Shown here in pieces: positions 60,267-64,000 of a stretch of 64,000 bases of DNA (its first letter is position 1; every line of letters starts with the position of its first letter). Position numbers and translations under genes: made by a program. The notes under the pieces were generated by a model. That model was not told the origin of the DNA, made no database searches, and saw only the letters and a program-made list of their open reading frames with translations. The DNA comes from Antilocapra americana (lineage: Eukaryota; Chordata; Mammalia; Artiodactyla; Antilocapridae). The stretch is from assembly GCA_007570785.1 (NCBI GenBank), contig ML660774.1, positions 8,633,969-8,697,968 on the forward strand, read 5' to 3'.

Positions 60267-60546
60267 TATCTATTCTCAGATGTTTTCTAAGTATAACACA
60301 TGGTCTGCACTCTCAAAGAGCATAAAATCTAATGTAGAAAAAAGAATTAAATATAAAATGATGAAACTAACACAAGAAAATATAGGATGAGCGTGAATTT
60401 TTTTTCTTTGTGGTGAGTCTAGATTTAGTTGAAACTTCAAGTATATGTAGCTATGAAGAAGGAAATAGAAGCTTTAGGGGGACAAAAAAACCCTCAGTGA
60501 GGAAGAGTAAGGAGTCTTGCATTTTAAAAAGCATTGTTTGTTGTTT
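60267..60546. other. Unassigned sequence
   Basis: Nothing recognised between the microsatellite and a BovB tail. Confidence 0.35.
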
Positions 60547-60636
60547 TTCAGTTGCTAAGTTGTGTCCAACTTTTGCCATTCCATGGACGGCAGCACACCA
60601 GGCTTCCCTGTCCTTCACCATCTCCTGCAGTTTGCT
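60547..60636 (-). mobile_element. BovB 3' tail fragment, about 90 bp
   Basis: Reverse BovB end: cagttgctaagttgtgtcca, ggacggcagcacaccaggct, ccttcaccatctcctgcagt. No duplication found. Confidence 0.88.
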
Positions 60637-60879
60637 TTGGGAGAGCATATCCACCACTCTTTTGAAGTTTGAAGTTATGGCTCCAACGAGCTAAATTGCT
60701 CTGAATTTTCTTGTTAAGGCTATCTCTGCAGAACTTACTTCTTTTTGAGAACCGTTTGTTTTCAAAATCTAGATTTAGACTGCCATTGTGTTTTCATTAT
60801 TGTTTGTTCTTGGAAGTCTTGTGTGTGGGTTCTCTAAGTAATGCTGTAAACCATTTTTCCCTGGAGGTTGGAGCCAAGG

Positions 60880-61135
60880 AAGGGCTGGACATCCATGGAG
60901 GCACCTGGAGGTGGTCCAGGAGCTGTGCAGAGAGAGAAAGGGAAGTGGCGGTATGGCGCTGTGCAGCCTTTGTGAGCTCTCCTGCGGGTTGCTCGCCCAG
61001 TGACTGTGGAAACTTCTGCAGGCCTCTTTATAAATAACAGCCCCGCGTCTGTTAGTGCTGTGGAAGATCAAAGTGACAGAGCCAGATCAGAGTGGCGAGA
61101 GTCCCATTAAAGCCATTCCGTTAGCACAACGGCAG
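60880..61135. promoter_or_regulatory. GC-richer block with TATA/MEF2-like site, candidate regulatory element
   Basis: CpG-containing sequence (gtggcggtatggcgctg, cagccccgcgtctg) with ctttataaataac at about 61024-61036, a TATA- or MEF2-like word, and agatcaaag, a TCF/LEF-like word. No exon is apparent. Function is inferred only. Confidence 0.25.
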
Positions 61136-61138
61136 TGG

Positions 61139-61340
61139 GTGCATTTAATGAACTGAGTGTGTCTTCCCCAAATTTATTTGTTGAAATCTCAACCCCCATT
61201 GATATGGTATTAGGAGCTGAAGCTTCGGAGAGTTAATAACGAGGGCGGAGCACTCCTGAATAGGATTAGTATCTTTATAAGAAAAAACCCTAGAGCCCTG
61301 GCTTCCTGTCTCTCTCTGCTTTCTGCCTTGTGAGGAACAA
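61139..61340 (+). mobile_element. MLT1-type LTR fragment
   Basis: Reads cttccccaaatttatttgt, tgaaatctcaacccccatt, gatatggtattaggagctga, ctgaataggattagtatctt, ttctgccttgtgaggaac, the first two thirds of an MLT1 LTR in sense orientation. It is degenerate and has no internal region. Confidence 0.8.
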
Positions 61341-63219
61341 TTCTTGGGCATATTATATATTTAACAGGTCCTAACCTGGTTTTACTTTGTATAATTCATC
61401 TATGAACACACTCTTAACTCTTTAAAACTTGCAGAAAAGTCATCAGTCCCTGATCACCCTCATTTTCATTTTTCTTTCCCTAGAAACAACTACTTTTCAA
61501 CTCTTAACTGACACTTTTTTTTTGTTATTTACTGAAGTGTCCCTAATGAATAGATGTATATTGCTGAATCTTGATATATAACAGTGTTTTTGCTACTTCT
61601 TGGGAACTTTTTGTCTGTTTGTTTTAGGTATTAACTACTGATTTCTCAGAATGGGAGCCGAGAATTTAGCTCTTTGTAATCTCTTCCCCATCTTTCTCTC
61701 CTAATTCCTGTCCTTTCAACCCAATGTGAAGTAATATTAGACAATTTTGGTTAGATCAATATCAATACTCAGACTTACAGGATTAGGATCATATAAACAC
61801 ACTTAACAATTGAGCCATGTAATATGCAAAATTAAAAAATTTCCTGCACATTTTTTAAGCCACTGAAACTAGTGATTGTCTGTTTTTTTCTGCTGATTTA
61901 TTTATTCCCAAGATCTCTTAGTATTCCTTTTCTTAGCATATTGTTCTTGTTGCATGGATTCTACACTTTTTCCATCCTGGTGAGTATGGAATTACACTCC
62001 GAGGTAATCTGGTTAGAGGCTCCTTCTCTAGAAACCCTTAACATCTTATTCTTAGATCTCTTTCTAAGACTCCTCAGAAAAAGTCTCTTCCAATTCCTTG
62101 CCTGGAGTATATCAACCTCTCACATAAGAAGTTTTATATTATTTAAGATCAATTTGTTGATTTTTTTCTATTGTTACAAAGTGGCAACTTTCAGTAAAAA
62201 AAAATTTAGAAACACAAGTAGAAAGGTATGCAGATATAAAATTTTAAGTCATAAGTAAGATAAAATAATTGTTTTTTTCCTGTCTTGTTTTCTTTCTTTA
62301 GCATTGAACAAAGCTGGCACTAGACACTCAACATTTTTTGATAGAGCATAAATATAAAATTCAGTGTTACATCAACATACATAAACAGTGGCCAGTATTT
62401 ATGTGTATGAAATAAATGGTACATCTTAACCATGAATTTTTAAATAAATTCATGTGCACACTTAAATTTGTTTTGCAAAGTGACTGTTCCAATGGGAGGC
62501 AAAGCATAGGAAGGTAAATCATGTGACAGACATATGTTCCACAGAAGTGATATGAAATAGAAATTTATCAGGAATGCTGAAGGTAGATCTAGTTAACTAC
62601 CTAATTAGATCTAGTTAACTTTGGTTAGTGGTTGAAGATTTATTAAGCACTACTGCAGATGTAAAACTTTTTAAGTAGCAGGGAACATTCCATCTGGAGG
62701 GTCTTCTCTTTCTTCCAAAGTCTAAGATACTGAAATATCCTACGGGTAGGGAAGATGGTTTGTGGGCAGTATCAGAGAAAACTGTCCCTTGTGCTTCCAG
62801 CAGTTGAAGGGATCTCGGCATTGCTATTAGAAAAAAAAAGAGTCTTGAGCTATTGGCACATCGTTGATTATGGTGTCTGAATATTTAGAAAGAGTTTACA
62901 CGCTTTGAGTATTCACTGAAGCAGTGCTTCAAAGCCCAATGTAAGGAAGGAATTGGCTGGTACACAAAGCTGTTGGTCATTGAATTACCCTAGGGTGAGA
63001 GCAGGATGAAATACAGGGACGGGCAACAAATACTGCCAACTTAAATAGGACAAAAAATGAAACAAATGCAAACCTGAGCAAAATCATTTCCCAGCCGCTC
63101 CTAGCCAAGGGTTTAGAAGAAAGCTTTTAAAAAAACATTAAGACTTTAAATGCTAATTGCTTCCGATTCTTCGTAATTTGTAATATGTGAATATATTTGT
63201 GCAAATGTATGTCATGTAT
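61341..63219. other. AT-rich stretch, nothing assigned with confidence
   Basis: Parts near 61440-61640 may be old L1 3' sequence, but I cannot show it. A 128-codon open frame (61872-62258) is T-rich and has no recognised domain. A 15-bp direct repeat, tagatctagttaact, lies at 62584-62598 and 62606-62620. Confidence 0.35.
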
Positions 63220-63398
63220 GCTTCCTTGGCGGCTCAGATGGTAAAGAATCTGCTTGTAATACAGAAGACTCAGATTCAGTCCCTGGGTCAGGAAGATCCC
63301 CTGGAGAAGGAAAGGACAACCTACTCTAGTATTCTTGCCTAGAGAATTCCGTGGACAGAGGAGCCTGGCGGGCTGCAGTCCACGGAGTCATAAAGAGC
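63220..63398 (+). mobile_element. Bov-tA SINE, 3'-incomplete
   Basis: Plus Bov-tA: gcttccttggcggctcagat, attcagtccctgggtcagga, gaggagcctggcgggctgca. The BovB-like end is lost after aaagagccaactctca. Confidence 0.94.
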
Positions 63399-63459
63399 CA
63401 ACTCTCAGTAAATTATTCGTTGGATAACAATAGTGGTTAGGCTGATTTTATCGCAGTTT

Positions 63460-63481
63460 TTTGTTGTTGTTGTTGTTGTTT
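63460..63481. repeat. (GTT)n microsatellite
   Basis: About seven GTT units. Confidence 0.93.
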
Positions 63482-63516
63482 TCCCAGCTTTACTGAGATA
63501 GAGTTAAAATATGCAT
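63482..63516 (-). mobile_element. Possible old L1 3'-end scrap
   Basis: cagctttactgagatagagt resembles a segment common in reverse L1M 3' ends. It is too short to be sure. Confidence 0.35.
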
Positions 63517-63625
63517 GTTCAGTTGCTTAGTCATGTCCCAACTCTTCCGTGGACAGAGAAGCCTGGCGGGCTACAGTCCATAGGATCTCACGAGTCAGAC
63601 ACGACTTAGCTACTGAACAACAACA
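63517..63625. mobile_element. Fold-back of BovB/Bov-tA tail pieces
   Basis: The left part gttcagttgcttagtcatgt with cccaactctt is a reverse BovB-type tail. It is joined at about 63547/63548 to a forward tail, ccgtggacagagaagcctgg through gagtcagacacgacttagct and actgaac. The two termini can pair. Confidence 0.85.
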
Positions 63626-64000
63626 TATATTTTATCCTATTAACAACTGAAAGGTCTAGGCTGTTATGTGCAACTTGGGGACACGTGTCAGACTCTTTTC
63701 TATTATGATTGAAAATGTGCAACGTGGAAAGGAGGTTTACTCTGGAATAGATTTATCTTAACCTAAATTGCAGGGTTTTTGTGAAGGTTACTGAATTGAT
63801 GTTTTCAAAATTCTTTGACATCTTCAGACAAAAGTACAAATGGTTCTTTTCACCATATTGATAGTATTATATTAAACAAATTTGCTTAGGTATTTTTAAG
63901 TTTCAATCCCTACTGCCTCCAATAGAGCAGCTGTGCTTAAAATGACACATCTTTCTTTAGCTGTGAGGTTATGAGAATATTTTGAAATATTGAAGATTTT
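63626..64000. other. Unassigned sequence at the window end
   Basis: AT-rich, nothing recognised. Confidence 0.35.

Noticed and set aside
61872..62258. 128-codon open frame rich in hydrophobic residues
   Set aside because: Phenylalanine, leucine and isoleucine follow from T-rich DNA. No signal-peptide or membrane-protein context that I can support.

Overview
This window is nuclear DNA of a ruminant mammal, most likely a bovid. The evidence is the repeat content: many Bov-tA SINEs (a tRNA-Glu-like head joined to a BovB tail), BovB/RTE LINE fragments with recognisable reverse-transcriptase reading, a ruminant-type L1 5' UTR and L1 3' tail, and CHR-type cetartiodactyl SINEs. Older mammalian repeats (MIR, L2, L1M, MLT1 LTRs, MER5A, MER20 and another hAT relic) lie underneath. 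I cannot separate cattle from sheep, goat or another bovid by reading alone.

I find no intact protein-coding gene, no convincing exon and no functional RNA gene. The longest protein-like reading is broken BovB reverse transcriptase. The remaining open frames are short, AT-rich or inside repeats. The window reads as intergenic or deep-intron sequence.

Layout. 0-5.8 kb: mostly AT-rich single-copy sequence with one ruminant LTR-like element. 5.8-7.7 kb: BovB, an MLT1 LTR and a SINE. 7.7-11.6 kb: repeat-poor. 11.6-25.2 kb: MIR, L2 and Bov-tA mixed, with long degenerate L2-like stretches and two BovB 3' pieces. 25.2-27.9 kb: mostly single copy, with a GC-rich block at 27.4-27.66 kb. 27.9-32.8 kb: a dense cluster holding the longest BovB copy (about 1.9 kb), SINEs and old elements. 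34.4-35.0 kb: an isolated L1 5' UTR. 35.7-40.5 kb: a MER20 relic and many SINEs. 40.7-43.7 kb: an ancient L1 with a nested Bov-tA. 44.3-49.4 kb: a hAT relic and SINEs. 49.6-56.5 kb: repeat-poor apart from a 1.5 kb BovB. 56.5-64 kb: scattered SINEs, L2, L1 and MLT1, a CA/CG microsatellite and a fold-back of SINE/BovB tails.

Nothing seen amounts to a new gene system. The best leads concern mobile-element biology: an L1 5' UTR without body or 3' end, flanked by a short direct repeat and ending next to a GTAAGT; convergent SINE/LINE tails forming long fold-backs; an inverted pair of BovA-type units; and BovB insertions as short as about 100 bp with clean target-site duplications. Family names rest on recognition by eye, and boundaries of old elements are approximate.
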